This document shows positions 15,457-23,828 of a stretch of 29,355 nucleotides of DNA, one piece after another; the stretch's first letter is position 1; every line of letters starts with the position of its first letter. The stretch comes from JBOHNM01 sp050730675 (GTDB lineage: Bacteria > Planctomycetota > Phycisphaerae > Phycisphaerales > UBA1924), in NCBI GenBank assembly GCA_050730675.1, contig JBOHNM010000029.1:1-29355 (forward strand), read 5' to 3'. The translations under genes and the position numbers were made by a program. The notes beneath the pieces were generated by a model. That model saw nothing but the letters and a program-made list of their open reading frames with translations, had not been told where the DNA came from and did no database searches.

Positions 15457-16091
15457 TGAACACGAACTCCTCAAACCCGCGTGTGCTGATGATCGACAAC
15501 TACGACTCGTTCACGTACAACCTCGTCCAGTTCCTGATGGTGCTGGGCGCGGATGTGGATGTGCAGCGCAACGACGAGATCACGGTGAAACAGGCGCTGG
15601 CGGGCGGCTACACGCACCTGGTTGTCTCGCCCGGCCCCGGCGCGCCGAGCGAGGCCGGCGTGAGCAAGGACATGATTGCGGCGTTCGCCGGACAGGTACC
15701 GGTGCTGGGCGTCTGCCTCGGACATCAGGCCATGGCCGAGGTCTTCGGCGGAAAAGTGGGGCGGGCCAAGCGGCTGATGCACGGCAAGTCGTCGATGATC
15801 ACGCACGATGGGTGCGGGGTATACGCCGGCATGCCGAGCCCATTGGAAGTGGGGCGGTACCACTCGCTGGTGGCGTTCGAGAGTGAATTGCCGCCGGAGT
15901 TGGTCGTGACCTCGCGCACGATCGCCACCGATGCGCACCCGAGCGAGATCATGGGCGTCCGCCATCGTCAACATGCTGTGGAGGGCGTGCAGTTCCATCC
16001 CGAGAGTGTGCTCACCCCGCAGGGGCCGAAGCTCTTGGCTAATTTCCTTGGAGTGCCGATCGAGCGTGCGCCCGTGCTGGTGGTGAAATGA
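15456..16091 (+). CDS. trpG: Anthranilate synthase component II (glutamine amidotransferase)
   Basis: This 211-residue class I glutamine amidotransferase has the catalytic triad Cys87 (VCLGHQAMAE), His181 and Glu183 (GVQFHPESVLTPQG), plus the oxyanion region SPGPGAPSEAG. It hydrolyses glutamine and passes ammonia to TrpE. The ATG at 15456 shares one base with the trpE stop; a GTG at 15453 would add one residue, and either is possible. Its stop overlaps trpD (ATGA). In many bacteria the same subunit also serves PabB; no pabB is present here. Confidence 0.95.
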   Translation: MNTNSSNPRVLMIDNYDSFTYNLVQFLMVLGADVDVQRNDEITVKQALAGGYTHLVVSPGPGAPSEAGVSKDMIAAFAGQVPVLGVCLGHQAMAEVFGGKVGRAKRLMHGKSSMITHDGCGVYAGMPSPLEVGRYHSLVAFESELPPELVVTSRTIATDAHPSEIMGVRHRQHAVEGVQFHPESVLTPQGPKLLANFLGVPIERAPVLVVK

Positions 16092-17161
16092 GCCTGACCA
16101 TGCGCGAAGTTCTGGAACAACTCCTTGCGGGCAAGCATCTCACGGCGGCGCAGGCCGCGGACTTGCTCACCGCGCTGGCGAAAGAGGATGCCGACCCCGC
16201 ACTGATCGGCGGCGTGCTGGTGGCGCTCCGAGCCAAGGGCGAGTCTGCGGATGAGATGCTCGGCTTCGCGCAGGCGCAGCGGGCGCTGGCCCGCAAGCCC
16301 GCACTGAATCAGGGTTTGGTCAACCACGCCGTGGACATCGTCGGCACCGGCGGCGACGGGATGAACACGTTCAACCTCTCCACAGGCTCTGCCCTGCTCG
16401 CGGCGGCGTGCGGCGTGCCGGTGGTCAAGCACGGCAACCGGTCGATCTCAAGCCGCTCGGGCGCGGCGGATGTGCTCGAAGCGTTGGGCTTGCCGATGCC
16501 GCTGGATGAGCACCAAGCCGCCGAGTGCCTGGCTCGCACGGGGTTCACGTTCCTGTTCGCGCCGCACTACCACCCGGCGGTCGGAGCGTTGGTCGCTGCG
16601 CGGCGAGCGCTGGGGATTCGGACGGTCTTCAACATCCTCGGTCCGCTGACCAACCCGGCGGCGCCGCCCTATGGCGTCATCGGCGCATGCACGCGCGAGA
16701 TCGCCAAGGGCATGGCCGACGTCTTTGCTCGCATGCCGATCAAGCGCGTGCTCGTCATCAATTCCGACGACGGTGCCGACGAGCCGACGCCCGTTTGCGC
16801 GTTCACGGTGTTTGACGCGACTCACGGTTCTGTGGACAGCTATCAGATCACTCCCGAAGAAGTGGGCCTTCGTCGCTGCGAGCGCACGGCGCTCCGGGGC
16901 GGAGATGCGACAAACAACGCCGCGGCCATCAAGCGGGTCTTCGCCGGGGAGCAATCGCCGCACCGCGATGCGTTGCTGCTGGGCGCGGGGCTGGCGCTTG
17001 CTGCCGCAGGCAAGGTGGAATCCCTGCGCGGCGGCGTGAACACCGCTGACAAGGCGATCGATGACGGGCGTGCCGCTGCGTTGCTGTTCTCGCTGGAGAC
17101 GCTCTTCCCGCGTGAGGCGGCCGCCGCCGTTCCGGCGCAAGCAGTGGGGGGAAAGAAGTGA
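16088..17161 (+). CDS. trpD: Anthranilate phosphoribosyltransferase
   Basis: This 357-residue enzyme transfers phosphoribose from PRPP to anthranilate. The PRPP loop is DIVGTGGDGMNTFNLSTG (GTGGDG at 86-91); KHGNRSISSRSGAADVLEALG (from 114) forms the anthranilate site; the second metal motif is in VLVINSDDGADEPTP, where families usually have DGxDE. The protein is not fused to TrpG. The start overlaps trpG and the stop overlaps trpC, each by four bases, giving tight translational coupling. Length and motifs are normal for the family. Confidence 0.95.
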   Translation: MSLTMREVLEQLLAGKHLTAAQAADLLTALAKEDADPALIGGVLVALRAKGESADEMLGFAQAQRALARKPALNQGLVNHAVDIVGTGGDGMNTFNLSTGSALLAAACGVPVVKHGNRSISSRSGAADVLEALGLPMPLDEHQAAECLARTGFTFLFAPHYHPAVGALVAARRALGIRTVFNILGPLTNPAAPPYGVIGACTREIAKGMADVFARMPIKRVLVINSDDGADEPTPVCAFTVFDATHGSVDSYQITPEEVGLRRCERTALRGGDATNNAAAIKRVFAGEQSPHRDALLLGAGLALAAAGKVESLRGGVNTADKAIDDGRAAALLFSLETLFPREAAAAVPAQAVGGKK

Positions 17162-18048
17162 GCGACCTGCTCGCCGAGATGGCCGCGTCCAGTCGCGTCC
17201 GTGCCCAGGCGCTCCGCGCGAGCGCGAGCCTCGGTCAATTGCGCGAACGGGCCCTTGCCGCGCCGGCGCCCAAGCCGCTCCGCTCGACCGGATTCTGTCT
17301 GATCGCCGAGGTCAAGCGTGCCTCGCCCTCCGAGGGCGCGATCTCCACGGATACTGATGCGTTGGCGTTCGTCGTGGCGCAGGCCGGCAAGTACGCCGCG
17401 GGTGGTGCGAGCGCGATCTCCGTTCTTACCGAACCCTCACGCTTCGGGGGCGACATCTCTCACGCGGCGGCAGCCGCCAAGACCGTGGGCGTGCCGGTGA
17501 TGCGCAAGGACTTCCTTGTTGACCCGGCCCAGGTCTACGAGGCGCGGATCCACGGCTGCTCTGGTGTTCTGCTGATTCTCCGCATGCTCACCGATCAGCA
17601 ACTCACGAGCATGCTTGTTGCCGCGGCCCAGTGCGGTCTGTTCATCCTCGTTGAGGCGTTCGATGCAACGGACCTCGCCCGCGCGAGCCGCGTCCTGAGC
17701 GACCTTCCCGCCGCCATCGCGAGCTTGTCGCGGCCTGGCGAGAAGATCACGCCGCCGCATGTGTTGATGGGGCTCAACACGCGCGACCTCGTGACGCTCA
17801 AGGTCAACCCCACCGCGCTCGGCGATCTCTCGTTGCGCTTCCCGCCTGGCTACCCGCGGATCGCCGAGTCCGGCATCGCGACGCCTCTGGACGTAGCCGA
17901 TGTCGTGCCGCTCGGATACGAGGGTGCGCTCGTCGGCACCGCGCTGATACGCTCGTCCGACCCCGCTCGGCTCATCGCCGACATGCTCGTCGCGGCCAAG
18001 GGCTCGCGCAGCCCGGAGCCGCCGATCGTCAAGGAGGGCTTGCCGTGA
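17158..18048 (+). CDS. trpC: Indole-3-glycerol phosphate synthase
   Basis: This 296-residue (beta/alpha)8 barrel enzyme closes the indole ring from CdRP. Active-site motifs are present: AEVKRASPSEG (E51, K53), VLTEPSRFGGD (E92), VMRKDFLVD (K117), LVEAFD (E166), GLNTRDL (N207) and IAESGI (E237, S238), then the phosphate-binding end EGALVGTALI. The segment before strand seven (about 180-200, SDLPAAIASLSRPGEKITPP) is longer than usual and may be a surface insertion. GTG start overlaps the trpD stop, and the stop overlaps trpF. The protein is not fused to TrpF, unlike in enteric bacteria. Confidence 0.94.
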   Translation: MSDLLAEMAASSRVRAQALRASASLGQLRERALAAPAPKPLRSTGFCLIAEVKRASPSEGAISTDTDALAFVVAQAGKYAAGGASAISVLTEPSRFGGDISHAAAAAKTVGVPVMRKDFLVDPAQVYEARIHGCSGVLLILRMLTDQQLTSMLVAAAQCGLFILVEAFDATDLARASRVLSDLPAAIASLSRPGEKITPPHVLMGLNTRDLVTLKVNPTALGDLSLRFPPGYPRIAESGIATPLDVADVVPLGYEGALVGTALIRSSDPARLIADMLVAAKGSRSPEPPIVKEGLP

Positions 18049-18671
18049 GCCGCGTCCGCGTGAAGATCTGCGGGCTCACGTCGATCGAGGGGATCGACGC
18101 GGCGATCGAGCACGGGGCGGACGCGGTGGGCTTTGTCTTCGCACCGAGCCCGCGCCAACTCACATCCGACCGCGCGGCTTTCCTCGCTCTGCGAGTGCCG
18201 CCGTTGGTCGCCCGTGTAGCGGTTTTTCTCCACCCTGCATGGGACCAGATCAACTCTGCGTTGGGTGCCGCCGAATTCGCATATTGCCAGTCCGATGTCG
18301 AAGATCAGGCGACATTCGATTCCGCGGGTTTCGGCAACCGTTTCCTTCCGGTTGTTCGCGTCGGTTCGGTCGCGTGTGAGGCGATCCTCTCGCATCACGC
18401 ATCGCCGCTCGCCGCATGTGTAGTCGAGGGTCCCTCCAGCGGCACAGGGCAGCAGACAGACTGGACAGTGTGCTCCGCGCTGGCGCAACGTGCACGTGTC
18501 ATCCTCGCCGGCGGTCTCAACGCCGACAACGTCGCTCAAGCAATTCGCACGGTCCGCCCGTACGCTGTGGATGTCTCCAGCGGCGTCGAATCCAGCCCCG
18601 GCGTCAAGGACCCGATCAAGATCCGCGATTTCATCCAGGCCGTCCGCGAAGTCGAGAAAGAAACCACGTGA
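18045..18671 (+). CDS. trpF: Phosphoribosylanthranilate isomerase
   Basis: This 208-residue barrel performs the Amadori rearrangement of PRA to CdRP. It shows the N-terminal VKICGLTS with the catalytic base Cys9, DAVGFVFAPSPRQLT, and the C-terminal phosphate site AGGLNADNV and DVSSGVESSPGVKD. Two family motifs are altered. The usual QLHG strand reads YCQSDVEDQ. The strand that normally carries the general acid Asp, before GGTG and the DW pair, reads CVVEGPSSGTGQQTDW, so the Asp appears replaced by Glu128. Glu may still serve as acid. The gene overlaps trpC and trpB by four bases each. Context makes the function secure despite the divergence. Confidence 0.9.
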   Translation: MSRVRVKICGLTSIEGIDAAIEHGADAVGFVFAPSPRQLTSDRAAFLALRVPPLVARVAVFLHPAWDQINSALGAAEFAYCQSDVEDQATFDSAGFGNRFLPVVRVGSVACEAILSHHASPLAACVVEGPSSGTGQQTDWTVCSALAQRARVILAGGLNADNVAQAIRTVRPYAVDVSSGVESSPGVKDPIKIRDFIQAVREVEKETT

Positions 18672-19930
18672 GCAGCACCACGATCGAACTCGCGCCGCAA
18701 TGGAGCGCCGACACGCCGGAACAGCGTCAGGAGGAACTCCACAAACTCCTCGCCGGTGTCTATCCCGATCGCAACGGGCGCTACGGCCCGTTCGGCGGCC
18801 GCTTCGTTCCCGAGACGCTCATCCCGGCAATCACGCGGCTTGAAACCGTCTACCGCGAGTGTGCCAATGACCGCATGTTCCAGCTCGAGCTTCAGCGCCA
18901 CTGGAAGGAGTGGGTGGGTCGGCCTACGCCCCTCGCCCGCGCCGACCGGCTCTCGGATGCGTGGGGCGCCGACGTCTGGCTCAAGCGCGAGGACCTCGCC
19001 CACACCGGCGCTCACAAGATCAACAACGCCCTCGGCCAGGCTTTGCTCGCCAAACGGCTCGGCGTGACGCGCATCATCGCCGAGACGGGCGCCGGCCAGC
19101 ACGGCGTAGCGACGGCCGCGGCGTGCGCGCGGCTCGGGTTTCCGTGCCGCGTGTACATGGGCGCGGTCGATGTCGAGCGCCAGCAGCCCAATGTTCAGCG
19201 AATGAAGCGCTTCGGCGCTGAAGTCATCCCTGTCGAGTCCGGTGACCGCACGCTGCGGGCCGCTATTGACGAGGCGTTACGCGACTGGGTTGCCGACCCA
19301 ATGGGTACGCACTACCTGCTGGGGTCGGCCGTCGGCCCACACCCGTTTCCGTGGATCGTTCGCACGTTCCAGTCCGTCATCGGCCACGAGGCCCGCCATC
19401 AGTACGAGCACGTCACCAAGAGGCACCCCGACGCCGTCTTTGCCTGCGTTGGCGGCGGGTCCAACGCCATCGGTTTCTTCCATGGATTTCTCGACCTGCC
19501 ATCGGTCGCCATCTGGGGCGTCGAGGCCGGCGGCACCGGCCCGACGCCCGGCCACCACTCCGCCACCATGGCCCACGGCCGCCCCGGAGTCCTTCACGGC
19601 TGCTACTCGATGCTCATCCAGGACGACAACGGTCAGGTCGCCGAAACGCACTCGGTCAGCGCGGGTCTCGACTACCCCGGCGTCGGCCCAGAGCACGCTT
19701 TCCTCCGGGCGATCGGCCGTGTCAATTATGTGCCGGTGCTCGACGCAGAGGCTCTCGCCGCTGTTCAGGAACTCTGCCGCCTCGAGGGCATCCTCCCCGC
19801 ACTCGAGCCCGCCCACGCGCTCGCCGCCGCCAAACGGTGGTGCGCCGACAACAAGGGCAAGTCCGTCCTCCTTAATCTCTGCGGTCGTGGCGACAAGGAC
19901 ATGCCCATCCTCGCCGCCAACGGCATCTGA
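18668..19930 (+). CDS. trpB: Tryptophan synthase beta subunit
   Basis: This 420-residue PLP enzyme condenses indole with serine. It belongs to the standard TrpB1 type: LKREDLAHTGAHKINNALGQ carries the PLP lysine K117, AETGAGQHGVATA the catalytic Glu139, and the phosphate-binding loop is GGGSNAIG (262-269). PFGGRFVPETLIPA near the N-terminus is also characteristic. The GTG at 18668 overlaps the trpF stop; the frame stays open far upstream in trpF, but that is shadow coding. It pairs with TrpA, encoded 24 bases downstream, and indole is channelled between the two. Motifs and length are normal. Confidence 0.95.
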   Translation: MSSTTIELAPQWSADTPEQRQEELHKLLAGVYPDRNGRYGPFGGRFVPETLIPAITRLETVYRECANDRMFQLELQRHWKEWVGRPTPLARADRLSDAWGADVWLKREDLAHTGAHKINNALGQALLAKRLGVTRIIAETGAGQHGVATAAACARLGFPCRVYMGAVDVERQQPNVQRMKRFGAEVIPVESGDRTLRAAIDEALRDWVADPMGTHYLLGSAVGPHPFPWIVRTFQSVIGHEARHQYEHVTKRHPDAVFACVGGGSNAIGFFHGFLDLPSVAIWGVEAGGTGPTPGHHSATMAHGRPGVLHGCYSMLIQDDNGQVAETHSVSAGLDYPGVGPEHAFLRAIGRVNYVPVLDAEALAAVQELCRLEGILPALEPAHALAAAKRWCADNKGKSVLLNLCGRGDKDMPILAANGI

Positions 19931-19954
19931 TCCGCGCGCCAGCAGATACTCACC

Positions 19955-20734
19955 ATGACCGCACCCATCGGCTCATCCCGCCTCTCCGCCTCCATCCGCG
20001 AACGCAAAGCCCGCGACGGTGTGGCCCTCGTTCCCTACATCACCGCCGGATTCCCCACCCGGGCCGCGATGGTCCCCACGCTCCGCGCCATCGCACCCCA
20101 CGCCGCGGCGATCGAGATCGGTGTGCCCTTCAGCGACCCGATGGCCGATGGTGTCACGATCCAGCGTTCCAGCCGTGTCGCGCTTGAGCATGGTGTCACA
20201 CTCAATTGGATTCTCGATGAGCTTATCGACCACAACACCGGGTCAACGCGGTTGCCGCCGCTGGTGCTGATGAGTTATCTCAACCCACTACTGTCGGTGG
20301 GATTCGCGCGCCTCGCCGAGCGCTGCGCGACCGGCGGCGTCGCCGGGATCATCATCCCCGACCTTCCGCTCGAAGAGGGCGGCCACGTCCGATCCACCCT
20401 GAACGCCGCGGGCGTCGGCCTCGTGCAGATGGTCACGCCCGTCACCCCACCCGATCGCGCCCGTGAACTGGCGAACGCCACCGACGGTTTCCTCTACGCC
20501 GTGACCATGACCGGCGTCACCGGCGCCAAGGGGCTCGGTGTGGAAGTGGGGGACTATCTGCTCGGGCTCCAAAAACTCGGCGATGCCCCCGTCTGCGCCG
20601 GCTTCGGCATCCGCTCCCGCATCAACGTCCAGGCGCTCGCCGGGCTTTGCGACGGAGCGATCGTCGGCTCTGCCCTCGTCGAGGTCATCGAGCGCGGCGA
20701 GAACCCCGCGGCGTTCCTCGCCGGCCTGCTCTAA
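19955..20734 (+). CDS. trpA: Tryptophan synthase alpha subunit
   Basis: This 259-residue barrel enzyme cleaves indole-3-glycerol phosphate to indole and glyceraldehyde-3-phosphate. The catalytic residues correspond to E. coli Glu49 and Asp60: E54 and D65 in AIEIGVPFSDPMADG. Other signatures are LVPYITAGFPT, GIIIPDLPLEEGG, the loop VTMTGVTGAKG and the phosphate site GFGIRS. It is the last gene of the trp operon and the only one separated from its neighbour by a real gap (24 bases after trpB). No clear intrinsic terminator is seen in the 100 bases that follow. Confidence 0.95.
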   Translation: MTAPIGSSRLSASIRERKARDGVALVPYITAGFPTRAAMVPTLRAIAPHAAAIEIGVPFSDPMADGVTIQRSSRVALEHGVTLNWILDELIDHNTGSTRLPPLVLMSYLNPLLSVGFARLAERCATGGVAGIIIPDLPLEEGGHVRSTLNAAGVGLVQMVTPVTPPDRARELANATDGFLYAVTMTGVTGAKGLGVEVGDYLLGLQKLGDAPVCAGFGIRSRINVQALAGLCDGAIVGSALVEVIERGENPAAFLAGLL

Positions 20735-20834
20735 CCTGCTGGTAACCTGCTCTCCCGGCCTCCAACCCGCCTCAGAATCCGCAATCGAACCGGCGGCATC
20801 GAACGAACGTTGAATTGACCGCCAAGGAGCCGCC

Positions 20835-21383
20835 ATGCGACGCCTCGCCCCGCTGATCCTCGTTGCTTCACTGCTCACTGCCTGCAGCCCCGCCACCGAG
20901 CAGAGCACCAAGACCTCGGCCACCAGCGCCGCGCCCGCCGCGGCGACGATGAAGACCAACGTCCAGACAACGACCGCAACCCCCAAGGAGCCCGCCGTGA
21001 AGTTCTCGCAAGAGGAACTCCGCAAGCGCCTGACCGCCGAGCAGTACAACGTCACACAGGAGAAGGGCACTGAGCGTGCCTTCACCGGCAAGTACTGGAA
21101 CACCACCGCCGACGGCACATACACGTGCATCGTCTGCGGCGAAGTCCTCTTCGACTCCTCCAGCAAGTTCGATTCCCACTGCGGCTGGCCGTCGTTCGAC
21201 AAGCCCAACGACAAGGTGAAGATCGCCGAGCATGTCGACAAGACGCACGGCATGGTCCGCACCGAGGTCACCTGTGCCAAGTGCGGCGCCCATCTCGGTC
21301 ACGTCTTCGACGACGGTCCGACCGAAACGGGCCTGCGCTACTGCATCAACTCCGCCTCGATCGACCTCAAGGAAAAGAAGTAG
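20835..21383 (+). CDS. msrB: Peptide-methionine (R)-S-oxide reductase, lipoprotein form
   Basis: This 182-residue protein has a lipoprotein signal peptide (LTAC, lipid Cys17) and a Thr/Ala/Pro-rich linker to about residue 55, followed by a complete MsrB domain. Zinc cysteines are C98/C101 (TCIVCGEVLF) and C147/C150 (TCAKCGAHLGHVF). The catalytic Cys is C170 in GLRYCINSASI; C116 in SHCGWPSF is a possible resolving Cys. MsrB reduces methionine R-sulfoxide in oxidised proteins. The lipobox and linker place it in the periplasm, tethered to a membrane. AAGGAG lies a few bases before the ATG. It follows trpA by 100 bases without a visible terminator, so read-through is possible. Confidence 0.94.
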   Translation: MRRLAPLILVASLLTACSPATEQSTKTSATSAAPAAATMKTNVQTTTATPKEPAVKFSQEELRKRLTAEQYNVTQEKGTERAFTGKYWNTTADGTYTCIVCGEVLFDSSSKFDSHCGWPSFDKPNDKVKIAEHVDKTHGMVRTEVTCAKCGAHLGHVFDDGPTETGLRYCINSASIDLKEKK

Positions 21384-21510
21384 CACGCACTTCAAGTCCT
21401 CCAGCAATTGATCTCTGATGCGATGTGCATCCGGTTCGAGCGTGATTCACTTGTCAAAGAGCCGGGGTGTCATCGAGGGCGATATGGGCGACGAGCGGGA
21501 TTGCTCGCGG

Positions 21511-21933
21511 CTACGGGGAGAGGGCGGCGTGGCGATCGCGGTGGATGACAGCGGTGGGTGAGCGGGCGGCGTGGGAGTTGCGCTCAAGGATCGCGTGCTT
21601 TGGCGCCAGCTGCTGCGGCCGGGCTCGATCAACTTGGCGCGTGACGTGCGCGGCAGGGAGCGGGGTTTCTAAAGGATCGGTGGAAGAACCCTCACTGACG
21701 AGGCTTTCTCCCATCGAAGGCTCGCCAGAAGCACCCTCGCGGACGGTCGGGCTTCCTGCAATGCTGGATGGCGCGGGGATGGCCAGGCGCGCCAGGGCCA
21801 TGGCGGCCTTGAGCTTGGTCGGCTCGGGCGCATCGGAATCCAGGACGCGGGCGAGGTGGTTGGCCCCCTTGAGTTTGAGTTCGAGGAGGCGATCGTGGGC
21901 GGGGTGCGTGACGGTGGTGGTGCGGCGGTTCAT
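21511..21933 (-). CDS. Small hypothetical protein
   Basis: This is a 140-residue leftward reading frame that I do not recognise. The first 55 residues look like a genuine helical protein (HDRLLELKLKGANHLARVL, then PTKLKAAMALARLAIPAP), and its codons there favour G or C at the third position as in the neighbours. The rest is low-complexity, rich in Ser, Pro and Arg, and may be disordered or simply the tail of the frame. The start ATG at 21933 has no clear ribosome binding site. It is convergent with msrB and follows the amylase gene in the same direction after a stem-loop. No function is proposed; it could be spurious. Confidence 0.45.
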   Translation of the reverse strand: MNRRTTTVTHPAHDRLLELKLKGANHLARVLDSDAPEPTKLKAAMALARLAIPAPSSIAGSPTVREGASGEPSMGESLVSEGSSTDPLETPLPAAHVTRQVDRARPQQLAPKHAILERNSHAARSPTAVIHRDRHAALSP

Positions 21934-22067
21934 GGCGGAGATGATGCGGCGGCGTGGCGGAATTTCAAGGGTCTTTGCGCGGGAGGGCCGCCAGATTGCG
22001 CAACGGTGCGTCCTTTTGCCGGTTCTGGCGGGTCACTTTTTGCGGTTGTTACATGGCGTTCGGGTAT

Positions 22068-22088
22068 AACGCGAAGACATTTCGCGTT
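22068..22088 (-). terminator. Stem-loop after the amylase gene
   Basis: AACGCGAA (22068-22075) and TTCGCGTT (22081-22088) form a perfect 8-bp stem with a 5-base loop, starting 23 bases after the amylase stop. There is no T-run after it on the minus strand, so it could be a weak terminator or a transcript-end stabiliser. Confidence 0.4.
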
Positions 22089-22110
22089 TCCCTCGGTTGC
22101 CGGCAAAGAA

Positions 22111-23802
22111 CTACTTCAGCTCCACCACCATCACGCTCCGCGCCGGCAACTCTCCGAGCGAGCCGTCCTTCCACGCCGCGGACTTGCCGCTCGCCAAGTC
22201 TTTCGCCGTCCCGTTCGCGGGCTTGTGTTTCTCCGGCCATTGCAATTGGTATTTCCCCGTCGCCTCCGCACCCACGTTCGCCACCACCAGCACCCGTTGA
22301 TCTCCCTCGCGCCGCTCGAATGCGAGCACCCGGTCCGAACCTGTCGGAACCAGCTCGAAATCACCCCGCCGCAGCGCGGGTGTCTCTCGGCGCAGCCGGA
22401 TCATCCGCCGGTAGAAGCTCAGCAGCGAGCCGGTATCCGCCGACTCCGCCCGCACGTTCCGTTCCGTCGCATCCGCGTTGGGCGTCTGCCATGGCTTGCC
22501 GGTTGTGAACCCAACGCCCGCTCCCGGCTCCCACTGCATCGGTGTGCGGATCTTCTCGTCGGGCTTCGGTCCGGACATGCCGATCTCTTCGCCGTAGTAA
22601 ATGAACGGCACACCCGGCAGCGTCATCAGCAGGCCGGCGGCGAGCCGGGCCTTGCTCGCATCACCCTTGAGCTCCGTCATCACCCGGGCCTGATCGTGGT
22701 TGGTCAGGAACGTCGCGAACTGATTGCGCGGAAAGCTCTTCCACGTCCGCTCAAGCGCAGAGCCGAGCTCCTTGGCGTTCCCGGATTTCACCCCCTGCAT
22801 CAACGCCCCGGCGAGTTGGAACTCGAACGCCGTGTCCATCTGATCGCCCACGTACGTCGAAATCACATCCGTGGACGACCAGACCTCGCCGACCACGAAC
22901 GCCTCGGGCTTGCGCTGCTTGTAGTTGGTGTAGAACTCGCGCAGCCACGCGTGCGTCTGCGGCGTGTTGTCCTGGTGCTCACCGTCCTCGATCAGATGCC
23001 GGATCGCGTCGAGACGGAAGCCGTCCACGCCCATGCCGTCCAGCCAGTAGCGCACGACGCCATGCATCTCGGTCGTCACCGCCGGGTTGGCGAAGTTCAG
23101 ATCGGGCATGTTCCGCCCGAAGCAGCCGTAGTACCACGGCCCGATCCCCGCGCTTGCATCGCCGCCGCCGCGGCCCTTCGCCGGGCTGAGCGGGTGCCAC
23201 ACCGTCTGGTTCCACGGCCCTTTCCAGTCCGGGCGTTTCTCATTCCAGATGAACCAGTCGTGCTTCGGGTCGGTCTTGTCCTTGGCGGCTTGGAACCACG
23301 GGTGCTTGTCCGAGCAGTGGTTGAGCACGAGGTCGATCACCACCCTGATCCCGCGCTTGTGGCACTCGGCCATCAGTTCCTTGAAATCCTCCGCCGTCCC
23401 ATACTTGTCGTTCACCGCCAGGTAGTCGGTCGTGTCGTACCCGTGGTAGCTCGGTGATTGCGTCACGGGCATGAGCCAGAGCGCCGTGACACCCAGGTCT
23501 GTGTCGGTCTTTGAGTCGCCGTCGTTGAGGTAATCCAGCCGCTCGATCAGGCCGCGGATGTCGCCGATGCCGTCACCCGCCAGCGGTCCCCTGGTCGAGT
23601 CCGCGAAGGAGCGAACGAAGACTTCGTAGAAGACGGCGTCGTTCCACCATCCCTCGCGCGCCGGGCCGGTGTACTTCTCCGCTGCCGGAGTCGGTTTGGC
23701 CGCGGCCGGCGCAGGGTTCGTCGTCGCCTGGCCAAATGCGACCGTCACGCACGCGGCCATCACGCACGCGCCAAGCACCGCACGCATCCACTTTGTTCGC
23801 AT
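22111..23802 (-). CDS. Secreted alpha-amylase family (GH13) glycoside hydrolase
   Basis: This 563-residue enzyme has a signal peptide (about 1-24) and an Ala/Pro linker to about 42. The GH13 barrel starts at WWNDAVFYEVFVRSF. Conserved regions are all present: VIDLVLNH (D157-H162), GFRLDAIRHL with nucleophile D265, VVGEVW with acid/base E306, and FLTNHDQAR with D370. The B-domain region contains DLNFANPAV, and the C-terminal beta domain holds VLVVANVG. The motif style (HGYDTTDY, TPMQWEP) resembles oligo-1,6-glucosidase, neopullulanase and trehalose synthase-like members, so hydrolysis of alpha-glucans or malto-oligosaccharides outside the cytoplasm is likely; exact specificity is open. It lies only 26 bases downstream of the REC-kinase-REC gene, in the same direction. 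Confidence 0.92.
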   Translation of the reverse strand: MRTKWMRAVLGACVMAACVTVAFGQATTNPAPAAAKPTPAAEKYTGPAREGWWNDAVFYEVFVRSFADSTRGPLAGDGIGDIRGLIERLDYLNDGDSKTDTDLGVTALWLMPVTQSPSYHGYDTTDYLAVNDKYGTAEDFKELMAECHKRGIRVVIDLVLNHCSDKHPWFQAAKDKTDPKHDWFIWNEKRPDWKGPWNQTVWHPLSPAKGRGGGDASAGIGPWYYGCFGRNMPDLNFANPAVTTEMHGVVRYWLDGMGVDGFRLDAIRHLIEDGEHQDNTPQTHAWLREFYTNYKQRKPEAFVVGEVWSSTDVISTYVGDQMDTAFEFQLAGALMQGVKSGNAKELGSALERTWKSFPRNQFATFLTNHDQARVMTELKGDASKARLAAGLLMTLPGVPFIYYGEEIGMSGPKPDEKIRTPMQWEPGAGVGFTTGKPWQTPNADATERNVRAESADTGSLLSFYRRMIRLRRETPALRRGDFELVPTGSDRVLAFERREGDQRVLVVANVGAEATGKYQLQWPEKHKPANGTAKDLASGKSAAWKDGSLGELPARSVMVVELK

Positions 23803-23828
23803 GCCCGATTGTTCGCAAGCCGCCGGGG

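Noticed and set aside
18416..18667. 84-residue N-terminal extension of TrpB
   Set aside because: It lies inside trpF, its composition is shadow-like, and the GTG at 18668 with GTGA overlap matches the pattern of the operon.
21856..23457. 533-codon rightward frame opposite the amylase
   Set aside because: The opposite strand encodes a complete GH13 enzyme with all catalytic residues; this frame is a shadow.
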